From Solirubrobacterales bacterium (GTDB lineage Bacteria; Actinomycetota; Thermoleophilia; Solirubrobacterales; 70-9): a DNA stretch of 64,000 nt. The stretch is taken from contig JANWHW010000028.1 of assembly GCA_025450195.1 (NCBI GenBank), positions 62,001 through 126,000 of the forward strand. The letters are read 5' to 3'. How positions within the stretch are numbered: position 1 is the stretch's first letter; each line of letters begins with the position of its first letter. The translations under genes were made by a program, and so were the position numbers. The notes under the pieces are model-generated. The model ran no database searches. It had not been told where the DNA came from and worked only from the letters and a program-made list of their open reading frames with translations. Positions 41,817 to 51,018 of this stretch are shown piece after piece.

Positions 41817-42524
41817 ATGAGCACGGCCAACGAGCATGTCTTCTCGCATGGGATGCGGGATACACGGGAGACGTTCGAAGCTTGGAATGGGAGGTCGTGG
41901 GCGGTCCTGCGTGGCTGGGCTGCCCTGAGCCTGGCCATCGCGCTGGTGCTTCTCGGGGCGGTTTGGGTGGTCGCCGGGTTGCTGACTCCGGACCGGACCC
42001 CGATCCACATGCCGGGCTTGACCGAGCCCTCCGGCGTCGGCGACCTGACCCCGATCCTCTGGCGCAACTCGTTGGTGCTGGCTCTGCACGCGACCGCCTG
42101 CGTGGCCGGCTTCATCGCCGGGGCGTCGATGCCGATAGCCGCCGCCCAGCGCACCGGCTTCTCTCGCTGGATCCACGTCAAGGCGGGAGAGTTCGCAATT
42201 CTCTTCGTGGCCGCCGTCACCCTTTTCTCGCTCTCTACCCAGGCCCTCTACCTCGGGTTTCAGGGCGCGACGATCTCCTTTCAGCTGGAGATCTCCCACG
42301 CGCTCCTCATCCTCAGCGTTCTTCCTCATGCGATCCCGGAGCTGACCGCCCTCTTCCTGCCCCTCGCCGCCTGGCTGATCGCAAGCCGTCGCGGCGAGTG
42401 GAACCAGCTACTCGCCGCGACGTTCATAACCGTGCTGCTCGCGATCCCGGTCCTCCTCGCCGCAGCGACGACCGAGGTCTACCTCTGGCCCCACATCCTC
42501 GAAGCCCTCTCACCAGCCGTCTGA
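41817..42524 (+). CDS. SpoIIM-like (DUF95) membrane protein
   Basis: 235 aa with about five membrane segments (LSLAIALVLLGAVWVVAGLL; NSLVLALHATACVAGFIAGA; FAILFVAAVTLFSLSTQALY; then LLILSVLPHAIPELTALFLP; and LLAATFITVLLAIPVLLAAA). The 'PHAIPEL' block matches the PHG-x-E-(L/I) signature of stage II sporulation protein M-type proteins, which occur in many non-sporulating actinobacteria. The function in such hosts is not known. It stands alone between the SBP promoter and a repeat. Confidence 0.65.
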   Translation: MSTANEHVFSHGMRDTRETFEAWNGRSWAVLRGWAALSLAIALVLLGAVWVVAGLLTPDRTPIHMPGLTEPSGVGDLTPILWRNSLVLALHATACVAGFIAGASMPIAAAQRTGFSRWIHVKAGEFAILFVAAVTLFSLSTQALYLGFQGATISFQLEISHALLILSVLPHAIPELTALFLPLAAWLIASRRGEWNQLLAATFITVLLAIPVLLAAATTEVYLWPHILEALSPAV

Positions 42525-42553
42525 GCACCACGGATTGCTCTGAGCGTCGCATC

Positions 42554-42602
42554 CACGAATCCGCAATAGGCGTCGAATAGCGACGCTAAAAGCAGACTCG
42601 TG
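42554..42602 (+). repeat. Nested palindromic repeat, copy 1 (intergenic)
   Basis: Outer arms CACGAATCCGC / GCAGACTCGTG (9 of 11 pairs) enclose a perfect inner hairpin GCGTCG-AATAG-CGACGC. Copy 2 at 54124-54170 shares GCGTCGAATAGCGACGC plus TAAAAGCAGA and the TCGTG end. This copy lies in the 154-bp gap after the SpoIIM-like gene. Confidence 0.85.
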
Positions 42603-42678
42603 AGGCGGAAGGGCTATGGGCCCGGTCAACGGCCTTCTGAGCCATACGGCGACCGCAGTCTTTCTAGACTCGGGAGCG

Positions 42679-43467
42679 ATGCCCGCCCGTAAGCGCATTC
42701 GCCTTGTCCACTGGAAGGCGGAGGAGGTGCCGGAGCGTGCCGCCAGGCTCGAGGCCGAGGGATTCGACGTCGACGCCGAGGTGCCGGGCACCAGCATCGG
42801 CGTCAAGCAGCTGCGGGAGGACCCGCCAACCGCATTCGTAATCGATCTCGCCCGCCTTCCCTCGCATGGTCGTGAGGTTGCCTATTCGTTGCGCCAGTCC
42901 AAGGCACTTCGCTCTATACCCATCGTCTTCGTCGGTGGTGCGGATGCGAAGGTCAAAATGATCAGAAGCGCCCTGCCGGATGCGACCTACACGGTTTGGG
43001 CGGAGATCGGCGCGGCCCTTCGACAGGCAATCGATAACCCGCCAACCGACCCGGTGGTGCCCATCTCGAACTCCGGGCCACGCTCTGGCAGGCCACTGGC
43101 CGAGAAGCTGGGTATCAAGCCGGGAGCAACCGTTGCGCTGATCGATTCGCCTGTCGGAATAGAGGACGTTCTGGGAACGCTGCCAAGCGGGGCGAAGATT
43201 CGCCGTGGCAACCGCGGTGCCCGTGAGATGACGCTTTGGTTCACCACCTCGGTTCGGGAGATGGAACGCCGCTTCGGCACGGTTGCGAAAGCGGTAGGCG
43301 AGGGGACGCTGTGGGTGGCCTGGCCGAAGCGCTCATCGGGTGTGGCGACGGACCTGAGCGAGGACGAGGTGCGACGGGCTGCGCTCGATCTGGGGATGGT
43401 CGACACCAAGGTCTGCGCGATCGACGAGACCTGGTCGGGACTGCGCCTTACCAGGCGCCGCTCATAA
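42679..43467 (+). CDS. Receiver-like protein with C-terminal DUF3052-type domain
   Basis: 262 aa from ATG 42679. The N-terminal 120 residues look like a response-regulator fold (KRIRLVHWKAEEVPERAARL; VIDLARLPSHGREVAYSLRQ; IPIVFVGG) but lack a clear phospho-acceptor pattern. The C-terminal half (EKLGIKPGATVALIDSPVGI; VGEGTLWVAWPKRSSGVATD; LDLGMVDTKVCAIDETWSGL) matches the DUF3052 family of small actinobacterial proteins. The domain pair is unusual to me. Its role is unknown. It ends 11 bp before leuS. Confidence 0.7.
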   Translation: MPARKRIRLVHWKAEEVPERAARLEAEGFDVDAEVPGTSIGVKQLREDPPTAFVIDLARLPSHGREVAYSLRQSKALRSIPIVFVGGADAKVKMIRSALPDATYTVWAEIGAALRQAIDNPPTDPVVPISNSGPRSGRPLAEKLGIKPGATVALIDSPVGIEDVLGTLPSGAKIRRGNRGAREMTLWFTTSVREMERRFGTVAKAVGEGTLWVAWPKRSSGVATDLSEDEVRRAALDLGMVDTKVCAIDETWSGLRLTRRRS

Positions 43468-43478
43468 GATCGCGATCG

Positions 43479-45968
43479 ATGAGCGGATACGAACCGAAGG
43501 CGATCGAGGCGAAGTGGCAGCAGGTTTGGGCTGAGGAGCGGACCTGGGAGGTTCCCAATCCCGGGCAGCCCGGCTATGACGACGCCAAGCCGAAGTCCTA
43601 CGTGCTGGAGATGCTTCCTTATCCCTCCGGCGAGCCCCACGTCGGCCATCTGAAGTGCTACGCGGTGGGCGATGCAATCGCCCACTACCGTCGCCGGCAT
43701 GGCTTCGAGGTGATCCACCCGATGGGTTATGACGCGTTCGGGCTGCCGGCGGAGAACAACGCGATCAAGACGGGCGAGCCACCCCGCGCGGCCACGGAGC
43801 GCTCGATCGACTCGTTCCGCCGCCAGTTCCAAGAGTGGGGGATTTCGATCGACTGGTCCCGCGAGCTCGGCACCCACACGCCCGAGTACTACCGCTGGAC
43901 CCAGTGGATCTTCCTGCAGTTGTTCGAGCGTGGGTTGGCCTACCGGGACGAGGCCCCGGTGCAGTGGTGTCCCAAGGACGCCACGGTCCTCGCCAACGAG
44001 CAGGTTGTCGACGGGCGCTGCGAGCGTTGCGGCACGCCGGTCGAACAGCGCCGGTTGGAGCAGTGGTTCTTCAAGATCACCGACTACGCGGAGCGGCTGC
44101 TCGCCGACTTTGACCTGCTCGAGTCATGGCCTGAGCACGTCATCACCATGCAGCGCAACTGGATCGGCCGCTCCGAGGGCGCCGAGGTGACCTTCCGTTG
44201 TGAGGAGCTCGATCTCGATTTCCCGGTTTTCACCACCCGCCCCGACACGCTGTTCGGTGCGACCTTCTTCGTGCTTGCTCCTGAGCATCCCGATCTCGAG
44301 AGGCTGATTGCCGGGACGCCCGTCGAGGAGAAGGTTCGCGAGTACGTCAACAGCGTCGCCCGCGAGACGGTCGAAGAGCGTGGGGACGAGAACCGCCCGA
44401 AGACCGGAGTGCCGCTCGGCCGCAGCGTGATCAACCCGGTCAACGGCGAGGAGATCCCGATGTACGTCGCCGACTACGTGCTGATGGAGTACGGCACCGG
44501 GGCGATCATGGCGGTCCCGGCCCATGACACCCGCGACTACGAGTTCGCCAAGGCCTTCGACCTTCCGATCAAGCGCGTGATCGAGGGTGTGGACCCAGAG
44601 ATCGAGTCAGATGGCGATGACCTGCCCTATCCGGGCGACGGGCCGATGACCGGCTCCGACCGCTTCGACGGCAAGCACAACCGCGACGCCTATGCGGAGA
44701 TCGTCAAGTGGCTGGCCTCCGAAGGGCGCGGGAAGGCTTCGATCAACTACCGGTTGCGCGATTGGCTCGTCTCGCGACAGCGCTACTGGGGGGCCCCGAT
44801 TCCGATCGTCTACTGCGACGCATGTGGGACGGTCCCGGTCCCCGATGACCAGCTGCCGGTCGAGCTGCCTGAGGTCGAGGAGTACGCCCCGCAGGGGCGC
44901 AGCCCGCTGGCCGCCGCCGAGGAGTGGGTGGCCACCGAGTGCCCACGCTGCAGCGGTCCGGCGCGTCGTGAGACCGACACCATGGACACCTTCGTCGATT
45001 CCTCCTGGTACTTCATCCGCTACCTCGATCCTCGCAATGACAAAGCGGCATGGGACCGCGCCGCGGCCGATCACTGGCTGCCTGTGGACCAGTACATCGG
45101 CGGTGTCGAGCACGCGATCCTGCATCTGATGTACGCGCGCTTCTTCACCAAGGCGCTGGCCGATCTGGGTCATCTGAGCGTGCAGGAGCCGTTTGCCAAC
45201 CTCTTCGCCCAGGGGATGATCACCCGCGACGGGGCGAAGATGTCGAAGTCGCGAGGCAATACCGTCAGCCCGGCCGAGTACGTCGAGCGCTACGGCGCCG
45301 ACACAGCCCGCAGCTACGTCTGCTTCATGGGCCCTCCGGAGCGAGGCGCCGATTGGTCAGACGAGGGCGTGGAGGGAGTCCACCGCTTCCTCGCGCGCCT
45401 CTGGCGCCTCTGCGAGGAGGTGGAGCCAAAGGCGGGTGGCGATGTCGATGGTGTGGCGGCGACTGGAAAGGCGCGCGAGCTGCTCGCCAAGGCTCACTGG
45501 GCAATCGACAAGGTCACGGGGGATTTCCAGCGGGGCTTCCAATTCAACACCGCTATCGCCGCCGTGATGGAGCTTGTCAACGACGCCTACCGGCTGAAGG
45601 ACGACCTCTACGGCGAGCCCGAGGGAGCCGGGGTGGTGCGCTTTGCCACCGCCACCGCCGCCTCGCTTGTCTTTCCGTTCGCGCCCCACCTGGGGGCTGA
45701 GGTTTGGGAGCGGTTGAACGGGGGCCGGGTTTGGGAGCAGCCGTGGCCCGAGGCCGATCCCGGCCTGCTCGTGAGCGACGCGGTGACCCTTGTCGTACAG
45801 GTCAACGGCAAGCTGCGCGACCGGATAGAGACGAGCGTCGACGCCTCCAAGGAGGAGGTACTGGCCCTCGCACACGCCAGCGAGAAGGTGCGTCGCCATC
45901 TCGATGGCAAGGAGATCGTCAAGGAGGTTGTCGTGCCTGGAAAGCTCGTCAACCTGGTCGTTCGCTGA
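43479..45968 (+). CDS. leuS: Leucyl-tRNA synthetase
   Basis: Class I synthetase charging tRNA-Leu. 829 aa from ATG 43479; the upstream open frame overlaps the preceding gene and is not used. HIGH motif as HVGH at 54-57 (PYPSGEPHVGHLKCY), KMSKS at 587-591 (GAKMSKSRGN), editing domain with TTRPDTLFGATF and VPAHDTRDYEFA, and a zinc-binding CDACG-type knuckle about residues 446-490. A perfect hairpin follows the stop. Confidence 0.96.
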   Translation: MSGYEPKAIEAKWQQVWAEERTWEVPNPGQPGYDDAKPKSYVLEMLPYPSGEPHVGHLKCYAVGDAIAHYRRRHGFEVIHPMGYDAFGLPAENNAIKTGEPPRAATERSIDSFRRQFQEWGISIDWSRELGTHTPEYYRWTQWIFLQLFERGLAYRDEAPVQWCPKDATVLANEQVVDGRCERCGTPVEQRRLEQWFFKITDYAERLLADFDLLESWPEHVITMQRNWIGRSEGAEVTFRCEELDLDFPVFTTRPDTLFGATFFVLAPEHPDLERLIAGTPVEEKVREYVNSVARETVEERGDENRPKTGVPLGRSVINPVNGEEIPMYVADYVLMEYGTGAIMAVPAHDTRDYEFAKAFDLPIKRVIEGVDPEIESDGDDLPYPGDGPMTGSDRFDGKHNRDAYAEIVKWLASEGRGKASINYRLRDWLVSRQRYWGAPIPIVYCDACGTVPVPDDQLPVELPEVEEYAPQGRSPLAAAEEWVATECPRCSGPARRETDTMDTFVDSSWYFIRYLDPRNDKAAWDRAAADHWLPVDQYIGGVEHAILHLMYARFFTKALADLGHLSVQEPFANLFAQGMITRDGAKMSKSRGNTVSPAEYVERYGADTARSYVCFMGPPERGADWSDEGVEGVHRFLARLWRLCEEVEPKAGGDVDGVAATGKARELLAKAHWAIDKVTGDFQRGFQFNTAIAAVMELVNDAYRLKDDLYGEPEGAGVVRFATATAASLVFPFAPHLGAEVWERLNGGRVWEQPWPEADPGLLVSDAVTLVVQVNGKLRDRIETSVDASKEEVLALAHASEKVRRHLDGKEIVKEVVVPGKLVNLVVR

Positions 45969-45974
45969 GGCATT

Positions 45975-45991
45975 CGCGGCCTGAGGCCGCG
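45975..45991. terminator. Hairpin after leuS
   Basis: CGCGGCC-TGA-GGCCGCG, a perfect 7-bp stem with a 3-nt loop, 6 nt after the leuS stop. It has no T tract, as in many high-GC terminators. Confidence 0.5.
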
Positions 45992-46012
45992 TATCTGGTA
46001 CAAAGCCGCCGA

Positions 46013-46408
46013 ATGCTGGTCCGACGGCTCGCAGAGGCTCCGATCGAGGAGTGGCACAAGCTTCGCTCTCACGTCCTCATGGACGCGGGTGAGCTGGGCT
46101 CTCGGAACATGTCCGTGACCTGGCTGGAGATCCCGGCCGGCGCTCAGCAGACTCTCCACTCCGATGGGGAGGCCGAGCAGGTCTACGTCGTGGTGCGAGG
46201 TGCGGGTGCGATGTCGGTGGCCGGCGACACGCAGCGAGTCGGCGAGGGGGACCTGATCTTGGTCCCCCCAGCGACCGATCACTCGATAGACAACGACGGT
46301 GAGGACGCGATGGCCTGCATCTCGGTTCAATCGCCGCCGGTCGCGGTCGCGGAGCTCTACAGCGAGCAGATGGCCGAAGTCAGCGGTTACGAGGACGAGG
46401 ATCTGTAG
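46013..46408 (+). CDS. Small cupin-domain protein
   Basis: 131 aa, a single cupin beta-barrel: SVTWLEIPAGAQQTLHSDGE (first motif, with one His and one Glu), VYVVVRGAGAMSVAGDTQRV, and GDLILVPPATDHSIDNDG (second motif with the metal-type His). Metal binding is plausible. The substrate cannot be inferred: proteins of this kind include isomerases, dioxygenases and sensors. It stands between leuS and comEA with short gaps. Confidence 0.8.
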   Translation: MLVRRLAEAPIEEWHKLRSHVLMDAGELGSRNMSVTWLEIPAGAQQTLHSDGEAEQVYVVVRGAGAMSVAGDTQRVGEGDLILVPPATDHSIDNDGEDAMACISVQSPPVAVAELYSEQMAEVSGYEDEDL

Positions 46409-46465
46409 CGGAATTTTTTGATTGCGCGCGCCACATGCGCGCCCCTGCCGTGAACGCTTCGAGCT

Positions 46466-47059
46466 GTGCCCGATCTATCCCGTTCGCAGGTCGTCGTCTA
46501 CGGTGCCGTGGCGGTTGCCCTGCTGCTCGTCGGCGCGCGGGCGATTCGGGCCGAGGGGAGTGGAGGGGCGTCTTTTGCGCCGGCTTCCGCTGAGCCCTCC
46601 TCCGGCGGTAACTTCAGCCTCCAGAGCGGCAGTAGCGGTGATGTCGTCGTTGACGTCGCCGGTGCGGTACAGCGCCCCGGCGTGTACCGGCTGCCCAGCG
46701 GGGCGCGAGTCATCGATGCGGTCGATCGGGCAGGTGGTCCAGCAAGCGGGGCACTACTGGAAGCGATCAACCGCGCGGCAAAGCTCACTGATGGGCAGCA
46801 GGTCGTCGTCCCGGACCGAGTGTCGATGGCGGCTACGGCGGGAGCTGCCGGGGCTGCGATCCAAGATGTGCCCATCAGCCTCGGCGGTGCCACGGTCGAG
46901 CAGCTCGACACGATCGAGGGCATTGGGCCGGTAACCGCGCAGAAGATCGTCGAGTACCGCGACCTGCATGGAGGGCTCGCTTCGGTCGAGCAGCTCGACG
47001 AGTTGAGCGGAATCGGCCCGGCGACGATGGAGTCGCTGCGCACTCGGCTGCAGCCATAG
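46466..47059 (+). CDS. comEA: Competence protein ComEA (SLBB plus helix-hairpin-helix)
   Basis: Membrane-anchored double-stranded DNA receptor for transformation. 197 aa from GTG 46466: one N-terminal membrane helix (VVVYGAVAVALLLVGARAI), Gly/Ser linker, SLBB domain (VVDVAGAVQRPGVYRLPSGA), and a C-terminal double helix-hairpin-helix domain (IEGIGPVTAQKIVEYRDLHG; LSGIGPATMESL). It is 12 bp before comEC, as in naturally competent bacteria. Confidence 0.92.
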   Translation: MPDLSRSQVVVYGAVAVALLLVGARAIRAEGSGGASFAPASAEPSSGGNFSLQSGSSGDVVVDVAGAVQRPGVYRLPSGARVIDAVDRAGGPASGALLEAINRAAKLTDGQQVVVPDRVSMAATAGAAGAAIQDVPISLGGATVEQLDTIEGIGPVTAQKIVEYRDLHGGLASVEQLDELSGIGPATMESLRTRLQP

Positions 47060-47071
47060 GCATAGGTCGAG

Positions 47072-48925
47072 ATGCGGAGCCCGTGGCCGCCGCTGCTGTT
47101 GGTACTCGGCGTGGCTGCCGTGGTGGCCCTGGCGATCGTTCACACCGATGAGACCCGTGAGCGCGCCGAGGCGGCGTTGTCAAGGGGGATGCCGCCACGT
47201 GAGGCCGAGCTGGCGCGGGGCTTTGTGCTTGGCCGAGATGAGGGGATCGATGCCCGCACGGTCGAGGACTTTCGCCGTGCGGGGCTCAGCCACCTGCTGG
47301 CCGTCTCAGGCCAGAACGTCGCCTTGCTGGCGTTGCTGGCGATACCCGTGCTTGCCGCGCTGGGGATTCCGTTGCGAATGCGGCTGGTTTGGGTCCTGGG
47401 ACTGATTGCCGTCTACGTTCCCTTGGCCGGAGCGGGGCCCTCGATCCAACGTGCTGGAACGATGGGGGCACTGGCGGTGCTGGCGACTTTGGCTGGCCGC
47501 CGAACCTCCCGGTTCTATGCGCTCGCGCTGGCCGCAATCCTCACGCTTGCCGTCGATCCACACATAGCTGCGGATGTGGGCTGGCAGCTCAGCTTCGCCG
47601 CTGTCCTCGGGATCCTGCTGATGGCAACGCCGCTCCGGGCGGCCCTCTTGGGGCAAATCGGTGCCGGCAGTTGGCAACGCGTGCTTGCCGAGGGCAGCGC
47701 GATGACGATCGCCGCCACCGTGGCGACCGCGCCTCTGATCGCCTTTCACTTCGGCGCCTTCTCGACGATGACCTTGGTTGCGAACTTGCTGGCGCTGCCG
47801 GCGGTGGCACCTGCGATGTGGCTGGGAATGCTGACCGCTGCTGCCGGCCAGTTCCCCGCTCTTCCGGTTGAGCCACTCAATGCGCTCAACGCTCTGCTCT
47901 TGGCCTACATAGCCCAGATCGCCGCTTGGTGTGGCCGGCCGAGCTGGGCATACCTACAGGTGCGACTGGGTGGCACTGGGCTGGCTGCGTCTTATGGCGC
48001 GATGGCTGGCGTCGCGATTTTGGCCTCCCGGTTGAAACGTCGGTGGCGGATCGCGACGTTGCGCAAGCCCCGCCCGCCCCGCTTTGCCGGCCGAGCGGCG
48101 GCTGGCGCTGCGATTGCCTCGGTAACGGTCGCCCTGGCATGGGTCGTCTTGTGGCCCACGGGCGGAACGCGAGCCGTAGCCCCTTTATCCGGTCTCCGCA
48201 TAACGGTCCTGGATATCGGACAAGGCGATGCGATCCTCCTGCAGCCGGCGGGTGCACCCGCGATCCTCGTCGACGGCGGGCCGCCCGGCGAAGACTTGGT
48301 CGGAAGGCTGCGCGCGGCGGGAGTCGAGCAGCTCGGCGCCGCCTTGGTCACCCACGATCAATCCGACCATGCGGCTGGGGTCGAGGAACTGCTTGGCCGA
48401 CTGCCTGTTCACCGTCTCCTCTATGCCGTGTTGGGCCGGCGAATGCTGGCCGAGGCTCGTGCCGCCGGAGTGCGGCCCCAGCGCATCGCGGCGGGGGGCG
48501 AGCTTCACTCCGGAGATCTCCGCCTCAGCGTTCTCTGGCCGCCACCCGAGCTGCTGGACGAGCCACCCGTCGGCGACGATCCGAATCGGCTCGCGGTTGT
48601 GCTGCTCGCCCGCTGGCGGGATTTCTCGATGTTGTTGACGGCTGACGCCGAGGCAGAGGCGACGCCGATCGAGGTTGGGCCGGTTGACGTTCTCAAGGTT
48701 GCCCACCATGGCAGCGACGATGCAGGCTTGGGCGAGCTGCTCGACCAGGCGGCCCCCAGGCTCGCCGTGATCTCGGTCAGCGAGGACAACCCGTTCGGCC
48801 ACCCAACTCCCGCCACCCTGTCCATCCTCGCGGCGCACGGCGTCCCTACCTTGCGCACCGACCGCGACGGCACGATCGTTCTCGACGTTAGGCCTGCCTC
48901 GTTCCGGGTGGATTTGGGGGCCTGA
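47072..48925 (+). CDS. comEC: Competence protein ComEC/Rec2
   Basis: Channel that takes single-stranded DNA across the membrane. 617 aa: the Competence domain with about ten membrane segments (RRAGLSHLLAVSGQNVALLA; LVWVLGLIAVYVPLAGAGPS; FSTMTLVANLLALPAVAPAM) and a C-terminal metallo-beta-lactamase domain (LDIGQGDAILLQPAGAPAIL; VTHDQSDHAAGVEELL; KVAHHGSDDAGL). It is shorter at the N-terminus than B. subtilis ComEC and appears to lack most of the OB-fold region (DUF4131). After it come about 140 bp with nothing I can identify. Confidence 0.94.
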   Translation: MRSPWPPLLLVLGVAAVVALAIVHTDETRERAEAALSRGMPPREAELARGFVLGRDEGIDARTVEDFRRAGLSHLLAVSGQNVALLALLAIPVLAALGIPLRMRLVWVLGLIAVYVPLAGAGPSIQRAGTMGALAVLATLAGRRTSRFYALALAAILTLAVDPHIAADVGWQLSFAAVLGILLMATPLRAALLGQIGAGSWQRVLAEGSAMTIAATVATAPLIAFHFGAFSTMTLVANLLALPAVAPAMWLGMLTAAAGQFPALPVEPLNALNALLLAYIAQIAAWCGRPSWAYLQVRLGGTGLAASYGAMAGVAILASRLKRRWRIATLRKPRPPRFAGRAAAGAAIASVTVALAWVVLWPTGGTRAVAPLSGLRITVLDIGQGDAILLQPAGAPAILVDGGPPGEDLVGRLRAAGVEQLGAALVTHDQSDHAAGVEELLGRLPVHRLLYAVLGRRMLAEARAAGVRPQRIAAGGELHSGDLRLSVLWPPPELLDEPPVGDDPNRLAVVLLARWRDFSMLLTADAEAEATPIEVGPVDVLKVAHHGSDDAGLGELLDQAAPRLAVISVSEDNPFGHPTPATLSILAAHGVPTLRTDRDGTIVLDVRPASFRVDLGA

Positions 48926-49062
48926 CCCTGCTATTCGCGCCTCCCTGCGTCCTAGTCCGCTTGGCCCGACGCTCGCCAGCCGGCACGCGCTGGGCTTGAG
49001 ACAGGCTCTAAACGAATTACCGAATCGATTTTTGGGTTTTTGCCGTCGGCTCTACGTCCAGC

Positions 49063-49713
49063 TTGGCCCCGGCGACGATAGTTGTACCGGTGCTCCGTAA
49101 GCGCTCACAGCCCCACTCTCTCCATCTCGGCCGAATCAGCATTCTCGGCGACAGCTTGCCGGAGAGAATGCGAAGCACCTCGGTCGCACTCCTCGGTTTC
49201 GCCACCATTACTGGGCTCTTGCTGGTCTCTATGGCCCTCAGGCAGGAGTTTCCTTTCGTCGCCAGCTCCCCCTTGCCTACCCCTCCGTCGCTCCACGAGG
49301 ATGCTCCCGACCGGAGCCCCTCGAGGCAGGCTGCGGTCGGACCCCGGGGCGATGCCGTCTCCACGGCAGCCCCAGTCTTGTCACATGAGGCAGAAGATGC
49401 CACTCCGACCGCTTCGGCTCCACCGGCGGAGGGCCCGGTGCTGGGAGCGGGATCTCCGGCCAGCGCTGAGAAGGCAGACCCGAAGCGACCGCCCCACAGG
49501 GCTCCTCCTCCGAGCTCGCCGGTCGCCACAGAGACGCCGACCGTTGCTCCGGCTGGCCAGTCGAGCGAAGGCTCCTCCGAACCGGTGCCGGGCCCGGTTT
49601 CCGAGCCAGTGCCGCCGCACCCCGGGAACGGAAATGCCTACGGCAAAGGCAACGGCAACGGTGGCGTGCCTCCCGGTCACGAATCGGGCGGGCCAGGCCG
49701 CGGCCACGATTAG
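49063..49713 (+). CDS. Pro/Gly-rich membrane-anchored protein, unknown
   Basis: 216 aa as opened at 49063; ATG 49168 would give a shorter form starting just before the membrane helix (STSVALLGFATITGLLLVSM). Beyond the helix the protein is Pro/Ser/Ala-rich and ends in Gly/Asn repeats (GNGNAYGKGNGNGGVPPGH). No domain is recognisable. The composition fits an extracellular or wall-spanning tail. The start and even the existence of the gene are uncertain, because a GC-rich frame can stay open by chance; the helix followed by a low-complexity tail argues for it. Confidence 0.5.
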   Translation: MAPATIVVPVLRKRSQPHSLHLGRISILGDSLPERMRSTSVALLGFATITGLLLVSMALRQEFPFVASSPLPTPPSLHEDAPDRSPSRQAAVGPRGDAVSTAAPVLSHEAEDATPTASAPPAEGPVLGAGSPASAEKADPKRPPHRAPPPSSPVATETPTVAPAGQSSEGSSEPVPGPVSEPVPPHPGNGNAYGKGNGNGGVPPGHESGGPGRGHD

Positions 49714-49739
49714 CCCGATCTGACATCTAGACTCGGCGC

Positions 49740-50720
49740 ATGGCTGAGGAGATGCGTGCGCTCTACCTGTTTGCTGGGACCGATCAGGCAAAGATCGATG
49801 CGACGCGCGCCCGTCTGCGTGAGCGAGCCGAAAAGGACGGTGGCACCGCGGCGTTGGAGGTGTTTGAGCCCAGCGAGGGACGGGGCTCACCGGATCACGA
49901 GGCGTTCCTCATGACCCTGCCGGCGATGGCGCTGACGGAGTCCCGCCGCTACTTGCTCGTCGATGGAGTGGAGCGCTGGAGCGAGCGTCAGCTGGCGGCG
50001 GTTATCCCGTCGCTCGCGATCCTGCCGCCCGATCTCACGGTTGTCCTGATTGCGCGGGCGAAACCGGCGCCAAGCCTGGTCAAGGCGGTCAAACAGGCAA
50101 AAGGCGAGGTGCATGAGTTCCAGGCACCGAGTGCGAGGGAGATGCCACGCGCTCTGGTCGGCGAGGCGCAACGTCTTGGCTTCCAACTCGAGCTTGATGC
50201 CGCCCGGATGCTGGTCGAGCGGATGGGCTCCAATCCCCTGCGGCTTCGCAACGAGCTGGAGCGGCTTCTCCTTTGGGCAGGGCAGGGTGGAGAGGTCGAT
50301 GCTGCCGACCTTGAAGCAATGATCGTCGATACCTCAGAAGCAGCCGCTTGGTCGCTCTCGGACGCCGTGATCGAGCGCGATGCCGCGCTTGCATTTGCCA
50401 CCGCCGAGTCCTTGATGGCTCAGGGCGAGAACGTCACCGGTCTCATCTACAACCTTGCTTCCCGCCTTCGCAAGGCATGTACGGCCGCCGAACAGATCGA
50501 CGCTGGAGTTCCTCCCAAGAAAGTCGAGTCAAGCCTCGGGATGCATCCGTACGCGGCGCGCCAGCTGATCGGGCGACTCGAGAAGACGAGCCTGAATGAG
50601 CTGCACGAGGCGATGATTGCGTTCGCCGACCTCGAGGTCTGGTGCCGCGGTGGGGCCGACTATGGCGACGAGGTTGCGCTGAGTCTTGCTCTCAGACGGG
50701 CCGTGGGCGCCGGCGCCTAG
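49740..50720 (+). CDS. holA: DNA polymerase III delta subunit
   Basis: Clamp-loader wrench that opens the beta ring. 326 aa: N-terminal AAA+-like region (MRALYLFAGTDQAKIDATRA; YLLVDGVERWSERQLAAVIP; PPDLTVVLIARAKPAPSLVK) and C-terminal helices (RMGSNPLRLRNELERLLLWA; LGMHPYAARQLIGRLEKTSL). It lies after comEC, its common position. Its stop and that of the convergent rpsT share the palindrome CTAG. Confidence 0.92.
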   Translation: MAEEMRALYLFAGTDQAKIDATRARLRERAEKDGGTAALEVFEPSEGRGSPDHEAFLMTLPAMALTESRRYLLVDGVERWSERQLAAVIPSLAILPPDLTVVLIARAKPAPSLVKAVKQAKGEVHEFQAPSAREMPRALVGEAQRLGFQLELDAARMLVERMGSNPLRLRNELERLLLWAGQGGEVDAADLEAMIVDTSEAAAWSLSDAVIERDAALAFATAESLMAQGENVTGLIYNLASRLRKACTAAEQIDAGVPPKKVESSLGMHPYAARQLIGRLEKTSLNELHEAMIAFADLEVWCRGGADYGDEVALSLALRRAVGAGA

Positions 50721-50983
50721 CTGGGTGCTGGAGCGGCGAGCCGGGCTGCTCGGGACTTTTTCCGGGCGCCTGTGTTCTTGTGCATCCCGCCCCTCTGCAC
50801 AGCCTTGTCGATTCGCGATACAAGCGAGCGATGCTCGGCCGCGATTGCTCCGGCATCGCCGTCCTCCACGGCTTTTTCGAGGCGGCGGAAATGCGTCTTC
50901 ACCGCGCTCGTCAGGAGCCGGTTCTCGGTTCGCTCCCGGTCGCTGCGTAGGATCCGCTTCTTCTGTGAGGCAATGTTGGCCAT
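50717..50983 (-). CDS. rpsT: 30S ribosomal protein S20
   Basis: 88 aa from ATG 50983, starting MANIASQKKRILRSDRERTE. The blocks SAVKTHFRRLEKAVEDGD and IDKAVQRGGMHKNTGARKKS are typical S20; the frame is open further upstream but not conserved. It binds 16S rRNA. The gene is convergent with holA, and rpsT opposite holA is a common arrangement. Confidence 0.95.
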   Translation of the reverse strand: MANIASQKKRILRSDRERTENRLLTSAVKTHFRRLEKAVEDGDAGAIAAEHRSLVSRIDKAVQRGGMHKNTGARKKSRAARLAAPAPS

Positions 50984-51018
50984 ATTCGGGCGGCCGACTA
51001 TACCGAGTGAGGTAGGGC

